NCBI GenBank assembly: GCA_034336665.1
Contig: CM067592.1
Location: 49,989,783-50,053,782 of the forward strand
Source: Luscinia megarhynchos
Taxonomy: Eukaryota; Chordata; Aves; Passeriformes; Turdidae
Length of the DNA: 64,000 nt
Direction: 5' to 3'
The notes below the pieces were generated by a model that saw nothing but the letters and a program-made list of their open reading frames with translations, was not told the DNA's origin and searched no databases. Positions 24,538-37,100 of the stretch are shown piece after piece. Numbering within the stretch: position 1 is the stretch's first letter; every line of letters begins with the position of its first letter. The position numbers and the translations under genes were made by a program.

Positions 24538-25104
24538 TCAGGACTTTGTGGTGTTTTGGAGTAATGTCTGCTGCAGCAGGTTGGATAGAGTGACACTTGA
24601 AAAATCTGGGGAGACCAAAGGAACAGAAAACTGGTATCTGCTGTACTTGCCATCTAGTGTCCCTTTCTCTAGCCCCTTAGTTAAGCGGGCCCATGCATGA
24701 GGCCACTGATTCCCTTCCAGTGCAGAAGGGCACCCTTCCACATGAGCCTCTGCTAAGGGATGTGAGGAGTGTGCTCCTGGCCTGTTGCACAATTTGATTA
24801 GAAATGGAGCAATATCGGGGTTACCGTTAGCACGGATTAAGGAAAAAGAACCTTGGGGCCGTGGTGGTGGTGGTGGTGGTGGACTGACATCATGCTGACA
24901 CCACGGCAGGTAACACGCCTTGATGGCAGTGGCTTGTTCAAGAAAAGGTATATGTTTGACAACCTCATCATCCAGCACTGGTCTGCAGCAATGAGGCACA
25001 GCTTCGTGGAAATTACTGCAACTCTTGAATTTTTGGGGGATTTTGGTTTTGTTGGTTTGCTCTGATTCCCAGTTTTTGTCATGATGGGCAGCATAATATG
25101 CCAA
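24538..25104 (-). other. 188-codon open frame, no recognised homology
   Basis: The longest ATG-initiated frame in the window. I recognise no domain, signal peptide or membrane segment. Residues from about 75 include a run of seven prolines that is simply the (TGG)7 microsatellite read on the minus strand. In random sequence of even composition about one frame of this length is expected in 64 kb read six ways, so length alone is not evidence. It lies about 580 bases downstream, on the same strand, of the LTR-like segment at 25681-26315, so an internal retroviral remnant is conceivable, but no viral domain is visible. Confidence 0.2.
24862..24882. repeat. (TGG)7 microsatellite
   Basis: Seven uninterrupted TGG units. 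Confidence 0.95.
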
Positions 25105-25680
25105 AGATTTGTTTCATTTCCACCTCTTGTTGCATGTACTCCCAGGCTGGGGCTTTCCTTTGGTCATAGTGACAAAAATGTTTTTGGTTGAGTGGGAAAT
25201 TACCACTGAGCACAGGGCAGATCCCACAGCTGGCACCGTTGCTCACAGAAAAGCAAAAGTAACCCCAGGTACACCAAAGGCTTCTGTGTGAGGCAGTGCA
25301 GAAAGCCTCTCTCCTTTGCACGGGATTTACCAATACCCTAGTTAAAAAAATACACTGTCAGATGTTTTAACAAGACACAGCCCAAAATCACATCTCTCAT
25401 ACCCAGGTAGCATCTGTCAGCTGTGTAAGGCTTGTGATCCAGCTGTGATGGCAACCACCACCCCACAACCCGTTCATGAAATGTTGCATCCAAGAGGATG
25501 AATAGCAGGACAAGTGGAGCTGTGTCACCTCTGGATCTAGGAGTGAGCTGTCTGCCAGTCACAAGGAAGCAATGGTCTAAACATCTGACATGCACAGCAC
25601 CAAAAAGCATAGTAGGGATTCAAATGGATAATAACATGGACAATATGTAAAACATTTTGGGGCTCTTAGAGTACAGTGGA
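25105..25680. other. Unannotated stretch
   Basis: Minus-strand frames of 84-90 codons without recognised domains. If the neighbouring LTR-like segment were a 5' LTR, a primer-binding site should lie just left of 25681; I see no TGG-starting site there. Confidence 0.5.
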
Positions 25681-26315
25681 TGCCTGTCTGGGTTTAATAC
25701 AATTTAAGGGGCAGACACTCCAAAATTAGTTACTATCCTTTTTATTTCTAACCACTCCCCTTCTTACCAACAAGGAGAGAGACAAATGCAAGAAGATCTA
25801 AGTGAAAAAATAGCAGTTTACTAAAAATCTGAAACAAATAACAAATAACAGGCCAAGCAACAGAACTCATGGGATGCTCAGTGCCTCTTCCTTGGGCAGC
25901 CTGACCCCGCCACTGCTGGAGAAGGGAAATGATCCCACTGAGCACAGAGGAACAGTGGCCTGGCCCCGAAAGGCCCCAGCCAGGGGGGACAGGGATTGTG
26001 GAACCTGCCTGGGACAGTTCAGGGCTGCCAAGTTCAGCCTCGTGGGCTGCTGCTGCTGCTGCTGGGCACCTGCCTGAAGCAACCCACTCAGGAGCCCAGG
26101 AGGAGGAAAAACAGGCTTGTGCCTTGCACCGTCCCATCTTCCTCACAAGAATAAAAGATAAAAGCAAGAGAGCTCCTGCCTGAGCAGCCCTGATTGGCAA
26201 AGGTCTTGGCATTTCCCAGCTTCCACAATTCCCTTTCCAGCCAACAGATCTTAAAGAGCCAGTAAAAATTTTTGGCATATGATATAGCACAGGGACATAT
26301 GAAATACAGTAACAT
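25681..26315 (-). mobile_element. Probable endogenous-retrovirus LTR (solo), reverse orientation
   Basis: Read on the minus strand, the segment ends in 'attaaacccagacaggca', resembling the 3' terminus of avian ERV LTRs. Upstream of that lie an AATAAA polyadenylation signal (about 25743-25748), a T-rich and then pyrimidine-rich U5/R-like section, and a GC-rich U3-like section (25880-26120) carrying a short (GCT)n run at 26047-26064. The boundaries are estimates: the 3' end is set by the terminal motif, while the 5' end (about 26315) is a guess. No target-site duplication and no primer-binding site were found, so a solo LTR is likelier than a provirus. The 180-codon minus frame over it is not considered a gene. 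Confidence 0.45.
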
Positions 26316-29300
26316 TTTGAGCTATCTAGTACAGCCCAAAATTTGATAAAATGTTCATTGCATTCAGCAGTTCAAGTGCAGAGCTAAGATATCGCCATGG
26401 TTTTATTGCAATTTTCCTCTTATATTGTATTTATATTCCAAATCCATTATTTTATGAAACACTTAAACAGTTATTACACACACTATGTTCAGTCTTCTAG
26501 GATTACAGACAAAGCCTAGGTTATGCTGTTTATTTAACTTCACCTAGGCTTATGTCCTCCTTCCTGTTTTATTTTTTTGGGGGGGGAGGGTTGGTTGGTT
26601 TGTTGTTTTTTACATTTATTTTAAAATTTTTTTTTTTTAATTTTACACTATTTCTTTCCTTTCTGAAGTGCTATCAGGCAGGCTTTCAAACTAGAGATTG
26701 CTGTAGATAAAATGTCTTGGTATTTCTCAAAGGAGGAGCATGTGTTACTATTCTTGGTCAGCCCTTGTGGTGGGGCACACCTGCAGTATCAGCAGGTGAT
26801 CAGGGGATCTCCTGTGGTGGGATGTGCCACAGAGCTGAGACCAGGCTGAAGATTTTCCTCTCTTTAGCATACACATACAGTATCAAAATGCTGCTGGCAC
26901 TGGTCATTTAGGTCAACAGACAAACCCCATATTTTTCTTCAAAGAAAGAGACATGTTATGAGGCACCCCAGAAAATATACTGATACAGCCTGGGTCAGTC
27001 AGCCTGACAGACACTCTAAGTGATTTCAGTGGGTGTTACTCAGGTCCACTCTTCCGTTTCTGGGAAATATCATTAACTCAGTAATAACTAGTAAGTTCAA
27101 TGTCAGCACCCCTTGGCACAGTGACCACTGTTTCCAATAACCCACTCCTGGCAGGTGAGTGCTTTGCAAACCCCTCTACTCCAGCTCGGTGCCATTGCCT
27201 GTGGTTTCATTATCTGCTTCAGGCCAACTATGGGCAGACCTCAGGGATACTGAAAAGATATTTGGGCCATTTAGAAACTGTTGTATTTGGTTTGATTCAC
27301 TTCTTGCTCAGATTGCAGATAATAATTGCAGGCCTCTGCCCTTCTGCGCTGGAATAATCTTCTGCCTTTTCCATAAGTATGAATTATTTTGTCCAAGGCA
27401 TGTGCAGTTGTTGTCTCTCCATGCAAAACACATAAAAGCAACAGAGTGGTTCTAAAACATTGCAGAATTCATTTACAGAGTGATATCAGTCTGTGAAGTC
27501 TGGCTTAGTAAGAAATTCTTAAGGAAAAGAGCAAAGAAAATACAAAAGTACCCTGAGTTTGAGCTGCCACTAAATCAGTAATGGATGAATACTTTTGCTG
27601 AAGTTCAGACTCAGCATCTGAAGTGGATTGAACACATGCCTGTTGTTGGAGACATAGTTCATGCTCTTTTCAAAGCCTGAGTTGTGCTTTGCATTGCTGT
27701 GATGAAAAAACAATTAGGTAAGCTTGGTGGTTCCTTAACTTTCCCGTGGAACTTTTTTGCTTCTCTAAAGCTGAGCTTGCAGTGAATCTCAGAAATCCTG
27801 GTTCGATAAGGGACGTAAGGCTGAAGTAATTGCTGATTGTAATTTTCTGAAAATGCCAAGGACAGAGATTCTTGAAGTTACTAGCAGCATTCAGTTACAT
27901 TATAATTCCAGATGACTGAATTCTGTCTAGAAGTTTCCTGAGATAACATTAAGGACTCTGATAATATAATTTCTAAACAAATCTGCACACTAGTGGTGCT
28001 TCTTCATCAAAACGTGGAATGTTTTGTCCTCTTGTAAGTACACAAGATATGCTCCTAAAATAAAAGGGAGGCCACCACAGTGATTGAAGAGACCAGTCAC
28101 TTCACAGGGTGCCTGACAGGGTGGAACCCAGCAACACCACAACTCTGGCAAATCTCCTGATTTATGCTGTGGACATCTGCCTGCACTTCATGATGCTAAC
28201 CAAAACTTTGTTGCCTTGGAGGCAGACAAGCACCACTGCCAGCTCTGAGAGAGACTACAGGTTCCCAGTCTGGTCCTGACCAGCAGTGATCCAGCCTAGC
28301 TGGAGCTGCTCGAGGCTCACTGAGCTGTCCTCTGCACAGGCAAGGCAAAGCTGGCTGCAGCTCTCTCCTCTCGTGCTTTGCTGCTGCAGCTCAGCTTGCA
28401 TCAGGTATCTCTTCCCCACTCTCCCAGACCCTGGGTCTCTCCCCAGCTTTTTGAGATGTGGGGTTTCAGCCCAACCAGCTGCACCTTCACTCACTCTAAA
28501 CATCCTGGCTCTTTGTGATGCCCCCTGAAAGTTCTAAGGAGTCCCTGAGGGAAAATACTGCAGGGCATTGCAGTTGCTTCCCTACAAAGCAATGAAGCCA
28601 CAATTTCCTTCCTACTGCCTCTCAAAGCCACTCCATCTGCTGTGCTAGGTCCCTGTTTTACCTCATAGGCAAGCTTCATGTCTCAAGCTTTTGGATGAAA
28701 ATGAAAATTATTTCTTCCCATCTCCTCAACACATGCACAAAATAACTGATGGCTGTATCACTTGTGGCCTGTTTGAATGTTTATGTGCAATTGCACCTTC
28801 TCTAAATCAAGCACTCGTAGTTGTCTGCAGGAGAAGCCAGGTAATATTTTCAAACTTTCTTGTGACTTTTGTTTGTCTCTGTCTTTCAGAAAGTGAGGAA
28901 GCAAATGCACATTCCTGCCAAGGCTTCCTGAGCTTCAAGTAATTTGAGGGATTTATCCCCCAGCTGAATCTGTTTAGTTTGAAGTGTCTTCTTTCACTGT
29001 TAACACCTTCTTCAACTTCTCCTGAAAATGCTTGCATATATAATCTTCTAACTGACAGTGCAGTTACACTGCTTTGCTTCTATGGAGGGGAAAAAAAAAC
29101 ATAGGTGTTTGCCAAAAAGAGTTTAAATGCACTCACTCTTCACACAAATAGGGTCACTAGACCTTGTAGGTGTTCAGGAAAAGAAAATGATTCAGTAGTT
29201 TTAATGACAAATAGAAGGTAAGTATCACTGTCAAATCCATCCTTATCTCCAAAGGGATGTCTCTGGCTACAAATATTCAACTTTCGTGACCTCTTCCTTC

Positions 29301-30436
29301 TGCCTTTTTAGTAGGTAAACAGCTGTTTCCAATTACTCTGCAGGAATGCCGACCCCAGGATGGTGCAGAATCCATGTGCCATATGAAACCTGCAGCCTTA
29401 AAGAAGAGGGGAAAGGAGTGTCCTGCAAAGATCATTGAATAATGATGACTAATGGCCCATTTCCTATGTACATGATCTATCTGGAGACATTAACTGATCA
29501 GCTCGTGTCCTTTCAGCTTCCCTCCTAAAACAAATGTGTTGCAGATCACAGAAGCCACTGGACTGGCTCAGGGAGAATGTATGCTACACTACTGTAGTCT
29601 TCCCAAATCTGTATTAAAAACAGAAAAAACCCCACAATCTTCCCTACTTCAGAAACGGCTGCCTAGAGGCAAAAATTAATCCCTTCTCTTTCTGAGTCCC
29701 CTAAGAGCTCTATACCCTTGTAGACATTACCTTGTGCCACAGACATAAAATATCTTTAATTATAGAAATGGAACATTAATTCCCACACATGTTTAGCTTC
29801 TAATCTATTGTGCTGGTTTCAGACATGTAGGGAAAGCTTGTGTGCCTGTCACCTGACCTGTTTTTCGGTCAGTAGTGGATGTGTTTGTCTAACAAGAGGT
29901 GCCATCCTTCCCAGTAAACCTTGCACTGTCAACCACCAGCAAAGGCAGCACATACTTAGCAGCAGTGGCTCCAAGCACACACACAAATTATGTGAAGGAC
30001 AGCTGGCTGGTGGGACATACCACACGTTTAATATATGTGAAAATGTGCTGAACAATGAGAAGGAGGAGTGTTAATTTTTTTTTTTGTCTTGCATGTGAAA
30101 ATGAAGATCTTACAGGTGTAAGTTACATTATGAATCGCTGGTTCGAATTTGCAGTTGGAGAGGGATGCTCAGAAAAGCAAAAGAGAGAACTTTTTCAAAA
30201 CTGGATGAGATAAAAAATTCTCACAAAGATTATTTCACAAATGGAAAAAAATGTAATGGCTACTTTACATCTACATGTTCATTTTTCCTGTATTATTTCA
30301 CGTTTTCAGAACAAAAGTGCATATGTATAAATTTTAATTACCTGCAGGCATAAAAACTGCCAAGTGACACAGGAGAAAAAAACAGCAGGAGAATTTGTAA
30401 GATAAGAAAATTAGGAAAAAATATTTCTGTCTTTAC
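26316..30436. other. Unannotated 4.1-kb stretch
   Basis: No gene or classifiable repeat recognised. Low-complexity T/G-rich sequence lies at about 26570-26645, including a G8 run. Confidence 0.55.
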
Positions 30437-30474
30437 AGATAGTAAATAAGCTAAAAGATAGTAAATCAGCTAAA
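30437..30474. repeat. 19-bp tandem duplication
   Basis: The unit agatagtaaataagctaaa (30437-30455) is repeated at 30456-30474 with one A-to-C difference. Confidence 0.9.
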
Positions 30475-31864
30475 GAACAGCTGAGAAATCCTTTATAAAA
30501 TTTTGATATTTTCCCTCTGGAAGATCCAGATGCCTTGGGAGGCTCCTGACAGCCTTCCCAGAGCATGGATCAGTGGTGCTCAGGTGTTTGAGCTCTGCAA
30601 ACACACCCACATCCAGCTCTCCCTTCTGAGGACATAGTGGGTCACACAGGAGCTTAGTAATGGACAGGCTTATTTTGTGCATCATCATCATCATCATTCT
30701 GCACTTTCAGAAAACCTGGCTTGGAAAGTCATGCTGAATCTTTCCAAAGACAATTGTCCTGTTTTTGTAACTATCCTACCAAGAGAACTGTTATCTAAAT
30801 ATGGCCCAGACTCATAAATGTACAGTCTTTAGAAGAGGCACACAGTTCAACAAGTTGGCTTCAGTGAGTTTATCAGTGGTTACCACGAGCTACCCTGTAA
30901 AACAACTCTCTATCCTGTAAAACCATCTCATTGGACTGCCAGCTTTCTATTTTGAGCCAAGGCATTTTATCAGCTGCCCAAGAATTTATGCAGTGTCAAA
31001 CAAATGATATCAGATCCAAGCAAGTGATGATCAACCTTTCTTTGAATCAGTTTCAGGAGACCATAAAGCTCATAATCATTCTCAGAATAACCCTCTGGGG
31101 ACCAGAGGACAAACTTTAGAGGAAACCAGCTCCAGTCTTATCCTAAAAGGGCTGTATTCTGTCTGGAGTGACTGTCTCTGACCAATTTTTAAGCACAAAA
31201 GGATGGCACAAGAGGTAGTTTCCAGTCTTTGTTGCCTGCATGATAACCAAATTCACAGCAGTAATGAAGAGTTCTTTTCTTTCAACAGATGGGCAGAAAA
31301 GGGGAAAGGCTGTAGGGCAATGCAACAGGCACACATCTGACAGTGCTGAGGTTCTTGACTGCTGCTCTTAAAAGCAATTTTGTGATGTTGTTCATGGTCA
31401 GCACAGAGACAATACCTAATCATTCAGAGCAAAGCAGGCTGACACTTTTACTGGCTGCTCTTGCCTTATCTTGGGTGAGAAGAACAGCACTGGTCCTGCT
31501 GCCCAGACCCAGTATTCCCACCATACTTCTGGTCTGACAGTCTCTCTGTACAGGATGACAGCTACCCTAAGGGGACGAGAAACCTTTTATTGCTTTAAGC
31601 TTTTCTATTGGGTAAACACATGATTTCCCCTCCAATTCTAGTGAAATCTAAATTTCTACACAGGCATGGCAATGCTGCTTCCCTTTTTAGGGTGCTCCTC
31701 TAAGCCAAAGTAAAATCAGGTGTGGCTCAGAGCAGCCTCTGACTTGTCTCATTCTGCCCTTTTGCCCTGTATAAGGCACTTTCCTACTTTGCCACCTGTA
31801 CTCACAGCTAGAATGCCTGGATTTGCCCACTTAACAGGGTAAATCTCCTGTTGTCGGGGCAAAA
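30475..31864. other. Unannotated stretch with (ATC)5
   Basis: An (ATC)5 microsatellite lies at 30681-30697. Nothing else recognised. Confidence 0.55.
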
Positions 31865-31888
31865 ATCTTTTGTTTTTTAACAAAAGAT
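31865..31888. repeat. Perfect inverted repeat (10-bp arms, T4 loop)
   Basis: ATCTTTTGTT at 31865-31874 and AACAAAAGAT at 31879-31888 flank TTTT. Confidence 0.93.
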
Positions 31889-33849
31889 ATTCCAGTAACA
31901 TCCTTTTAGCAAGCTTTCATTCCTTCACTTTCCTTTAAGATTGTCCTGCCTCAGGGAATTCATCATTCCAGATCCCTTCTTGTCCCAGTGAACCTGACAT
32001 GGTTTTCCCAAAAACCAGACAGATTCTTGAGCTCAGAAAGGATGTGCAGTTCATGGAAAGGAAGAGGTGTTGTATGTCCAGAGTCTGAAGTCCTGGGCGA
32101 GTGTCAGCAGTGGCCAGTTTGACATATCACTTGGGTAAATGATTATCTGCTTTCTGATCACAGGGCTCAGTACATGTTCAGCCCAGAAGACGTTTTTGCT
32201 GCACAAAACCAATATTCTGCAGAAAATAGAATTATATTTTCACATGCATCTTAGCTATAAAAAAATTAAACATAGTAAGAGACATCAGCTTTGTTGGAAA
32301 TTAAATGTCATGGAAGAGCTGCACTTCAGTGTATTAAAAAAGTGTCATGGGATACTAACTTCAACTTTATTTTGGAATAGGGGGATGGGTTATTTTATTT
32401 TTTTTTATTACCTTCGTTTCGCTCCATTTCTTTTTTGTTGTTGTTGTTGTTAATTTTGTCATGGATAGAGCTTTAAAAAATCTATTGTGAAAATCCTGGT
32501 TTTGGCAAACCCAATGGCTTGACAGGGCAACACACACGTGACCCAGTTTTACAGACAGCTTTGTGTCTCTTGTTTAATGGCTTACAAATGAGTGCACATG
32601 AAGAAAAACAGAAGCCAGTGGAGTATGAGTAATCCAGCCGGGAATGCGCTTTGTTTCGGGGATGCAGAGAATTCCTGCTCACAGCATGCATCACCCACGC
32701 TGGCAGCCAACAGCAAGGGACTCCCTGCCCAGGCAGGACGAAAGCTTCTTGTCACATGGGGCCCAGTGGAGGACTCACTGGTTTTGTTGGGCACAAATGA
32801 GAGCAGGGAACAGAAGAAACACAACTCTCCTCTCATCTCCTGCTCATCTTTTTGACTTGCATGTTGTAGGCTTGGCTTTTGGGTTCTTTTTCCCTCTGGA
32901 GGATCTCAATTGCTTTTTACCCTCTTGAGGACTTCGAAGGTTTTTTCCAGTTTATGGACACGGTAATGGCATCTCACCAATCCTGGTTCTCATGTATCCA
33001 CCCTGAAGCTTAGGAGTTGTCTTGGTGCTGTGGGGGCTAAATTTCATATTAGTGTTAGTTAGTTTATGAGAAATTGGAGTTCTGGCTAATGCATGATAAA
33101 AGAGACTGATTTGAGGTCTTGCACGTACATAGATTTTTTTTTTCAAGCTCACAGATTTTATGTCTAAATGTAGGCTAAGGAATATGTCCCCCTTGCTAGA
33201 AATCCCCAAATATTTTTATCTGTACAGTACACCACTTGCCTTCTAAAGAAAACATTGTTTGCACAGCAAGTCTATGTTTTAATTTTTAGACTTAGGTTTT
33301 CTAGATATTATTAAACTGTGGAAGAGATAGCAAAAACCATAGACTGTATTCTGTTTTTCTGAAGTCATTTTCATGCAAAAATATATTAATATCCTGGGGG
33401 CTGTTTCCAACAGGAGTGCATGCAATAGTTTAACTTCCTGTCCTCCTTTGTTTTGAAACCCAGATAAGGGCTAATATTTCAAAAAGGTTGAGGATGTTAA
33501 AGAAGGAAATCTGTGATTGATTATAACATGAGTCTCAGTTTTATACTTGTCATTCATAGGCAAAGCTTGGGTGTCTAACCAGCATTCACTTTTAAGTATG
33601 TTTCTGATAAGGACAAGGAGGGTGCAGAGTGGAATACTTTTCCCAACTTTTGTTTCAAATCCTTTTTACATATGGCATCTTTTGTTTACGTTAATTTAAC
33701 CCTGATTTTCAGAATGTTGGACTGCTTATTCACAGGCTTTGGTAACAAAAAGATGGTAAGATGTTTGCAGTGAGAATTTGAGGATTGATGTCTAAAAGGA
33801 TCTTTGTCATATTTTAGGCTTGAGATTCCCAGTTATCTTTGGACTAAAG
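31889..33849. other. Unannotated stretch with (TTG)n
   Basis: A short (TTG)n run lies at about 32435-32451. GC-richer sequence at about 32580-32850 has short overlapping frames (70-94 codons) without domains. Confidence 0.55.
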
Positions 33850-34130
33850 CTGTATCTAGGGGTTTTGTGAGAGTAATGTCTTGATTTAAGACTGTAATAA
33901 ACAAAAATCTCTAGTGTCATCAGCATCACGCCTAAAGGCCCTTTAATTAACATATAAGCTCCTTCAGCACTTGCCTTCCACTGTTTTTACATATCTAATT
34001 AATGATGGGCTAGTTAATTTGTAGCTGGATCAGAAATCAAAATAAAATGTTAAACTGCATTCAGAAGCAGAGAACATATAATTAGGCAGAATTAAGGAAT
34101 AGTGCAAGAGCTTGTCCCCTTACTACTTTT
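33850..34130. promoter_or_regulatory. Candidate conserved non-coding element with homeodomain-type sites
   Basis: Several TAAT/ATTA cores cluster here: TTAATTAA (33943-33950), TAATTAATGA (33996-34005), GTTAATT (34013-34019) and an ATAATTAGG site near 34080. The sequence between is neither low-complexity nor repeat-like. This texture is typical of vertebrate developmental enhancers, but AT-rich DNA generates such cores readily and conservation cannot be seen from one sequence. Confidence 0.25.
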
Positions 34131-37100
34131 AATCCATAAATATTTGGGAATATTAAAATATTAAATATATTCCACTTCCAATCTGCCTCGGGTGCTCCTC
34201 AGAAGAGCCCAGGATCGTCCCTGCCTGGGCCACTAACACTACAAAAGAAGTGGGAAGAGCCATGGGGCTAATGGGAAGGTGGTGGCTGTTCAGGGCTGGG
34301 CTTCAGAGTAAGAGAAGGTAGCAAGAAGAAAACATTGGCCAAGGTTTGAACACTGTCCATGAGCTGCTTGACCCTGACTCTTTGTGTTTTCTGATTTTGT
34401 TTTTTTTGTAGCCTTTCACTGTCTCGGTTTTCCTAGCAGAGTATCACCAATATTCTAGGACAAAGCCTCACCCACACCACAAACCCAAGAGATAAAAATA
34501 TGCAGCAAGACACACAAGGTCTAACTTAGGCTACTGTACTATTCTTAGACTTTTCCTTCCTTCCATATTTTTTCTCCCCTTCTGAACTTCAGCCTTAATC
34601 ACAGCCCTTGTTTTAGCAACAGTTTTACATTTGGTCTGGTGATCTCTGTGAAACCCAAACCTCAGCATCATCCTGTGTTGAGGATTTTTAGCAAGTGAAA
34701 CTCTAATTTAGTGACATTAAAGCAGAACTCTACACTTCCTCGATGGTTTCTTCCTTCAAATACCACAACACTGCTAATTCCAACACTAGGAATGCTCTAA
34801 ATGTGAACCTTACATCATAGATATGTATGAACCTAATAGCAAATATCTTGAGCATAACTGTGATACTAACTTCACATATCTAGTGACCTATTTTAAATTT
34901 CTTCTGATTATCTGCCTAAACAATTATCTTCCTCAAGTTATCTACCTAAACACCTGACACTTGTCCAAGTCATACACATGAAATCCAGAATTTAAAGGAA
35001 TTTTGGGGCCAAGTGACTACCAGTAAGATTATCTGGCCTATTATTTATTTAGATGCCTTCTTTGCTTCAACTTTTAAGTATCCCTTTCTTGACACCAATC
35101 ACATTAAAAATCATGAAAGAGAAAAAAACCAAAACAGCTGGGTGATTGTTTTAAACACATCTGTCTCCCGAGTTAATTAATGTTATTTAAATTCCAATTA
35201 TAATCCTCCAGACATACCTTACAGGCTCCTAAAAATGGAAGACCTAAAAGTATCCCTGTAAGTGATGCCTATTTCTTTTCAGGTCCTTTTGGAAACTTGT
35301 CCTGAACATCTTTATCAGAGGTGACCACTCTGTTCTAGCTGCCTAAATTGCATTGAGATGCTTGGTCATTGTTCAAAAACACCACCAATTTTTTTGAACC
35401 AGAAAATATGGACCCAGGCTGATTGCAGCTCTCAGCACAGCACAGCTGATTCTTCCCCAATTTCACTACACCTCTATCTTTTCCTCATCTCACTGACTCC
35501 CAAAAGTAGTTCCAGAAACTTGTTACAATACAAAGCTCAAAATGTTAATGTGTTCCAATCTGCTTTCATGTCCTTCCTTCCCCTGTATCCCAACCATATT
35601 TTCCATCCTGATCCCTCACCAGAGTTACAACTAGTTTTATTCTTAGTGGTATATCTTTGAAGCCTCTGAAACTATGATCTTACCATTTCCAGTTTGCACA
35701 AAGGAAAGAGAAAATCAGGATGCCTGTGACATTACCTGCTGTTTCTTTGCCTCCTTAAACCCTAATGCTGCTCCTAATGTCTGCCTTTAAAATAGCTGTA
35801 GCCTGACATCGCCTAAATGTAATGCATGTTTGTTTCTCTGAGAAATATGACTACAAGTTTAGTCTCATAATGTTGTAACATCTGAGAGGCCCATATTTAG
35901 AAGATCTTAGAATTGTATTTTTGGTCAATTGTTTAGCGTAGGAATCAATTGTTTTCCCACACAGGTACCTTCATTTCTCTCACTCAGGCAGCTAGTGCTC
36001 TGTGTAAGATAATATTGCTTGTTAGCATGTAAAACATTTATGTAAACCATGATACCCTTGGTGGGTACTTCCTTGCAGTACAGGAACTTGCACAACAGCC
36101 AAGAGGATAGAGAATGCTGAGGCATCCTGTTCATCCAGGTAGAAAAAAAAGAAAAGCTCTAATAATGTGCAGTAAGCTACACATTAGGAAGGCCTTCTGG
36201 TAGGAAGTGAAGAATCATAAATTGCCCTTAGCTGGATATCACCAGAGAGGGAAATCTGGAGAGGTCCAGCACTGATTTCTGGCTTGCTGGTCATAGCCAA
36301 GGGCTCCCTGTGAACAAAGAGTTTGCAATATGGCCTTACCATGATTTAACAGGCCACAGCCCCAAAGGATTGAATGTATGCAAGAAGTGTTATTTCTGTA
36401 ATGCATGCAGTAACTTAAAATGACTAAATTTGAGGTGCCAAAAATATTTTTAAATCTATAAGATTAAAAAAAGGCCTTTTCAAACTTTCAACAAGACACT
36501 TTAGGAAGGATATAGCATTGAACTTTATTACTTGATCTTTACAGCCTTTGGTGAGAAAAAGATGAGAAATAGTTTAAAATTTCAGATCAGAAGAACTGAC
36601 TTTGGAACAATTATTGTTTGTAACAATTTTCTCTAAAATGCTAAAATACTTTGATTGATCCCATCCAGCTACCTGCAGTACCCACCTAAAACTTTTGTGA
36701 ATTTCACACAGGACTCTTCATGGGGAAAAAGTGAATAAATGTGATGGATGTTAAGAAAAGGTGGTCTTCCAGAGTTTCACATCAGGCACCAGAGAGATGA
36801 TGTAGACCAGTCACAGGAAATCTCTTTCGAATGTTCTTTCCCCAAGGACAGAAGAAAAATTGCTTCCTTTTCCTATGCCCTTGTCATCCAGAGGTCAGGG
36901 AGAAATTCTAATGAAAGGAAAGCACCCCTGGTTTGCTTGCACTTAGCTTGGTCATGTTTGGATTTGGGCTACACAGTATGTCTTCTCTAAGGTCAGTGCT
37001 AGAAAGTTCTCAGTATTGTCTGGACTATAACACAAGCTTTTGCTTAGACAGACGACTCATTGTAAAGAGTAATTTACTGAATATTTATACAGTTTCACTT

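Noticed and set aside
25748..26290. 180-codon minus-strand frame with an alanine run
   Set aside because: Covers the LTR-like segment; the alanine run is a (GCT)n microsatellite; no recognised domain.
28691..28942. Apparent exon, donor (gccag/gtaata) and acceptor (ctttcag) around 28841-28889
   Set aside because: The implied intron is only 49 bases, shorter than normal vertebrate introns, and the frame matches no known protein.
29808..30074. LTR-like opening (tgctggtttcag) near 29810
   Set aside because: Similarity stops after about a dozen bases and no LTR body or end follows.
30130..30150. ggttcgaat string suggesting a tRNA T-arm
   Set aside because: Flanking bases do not pair into a T-stem and no A-box, anticodon arm or acceptor stem is present.
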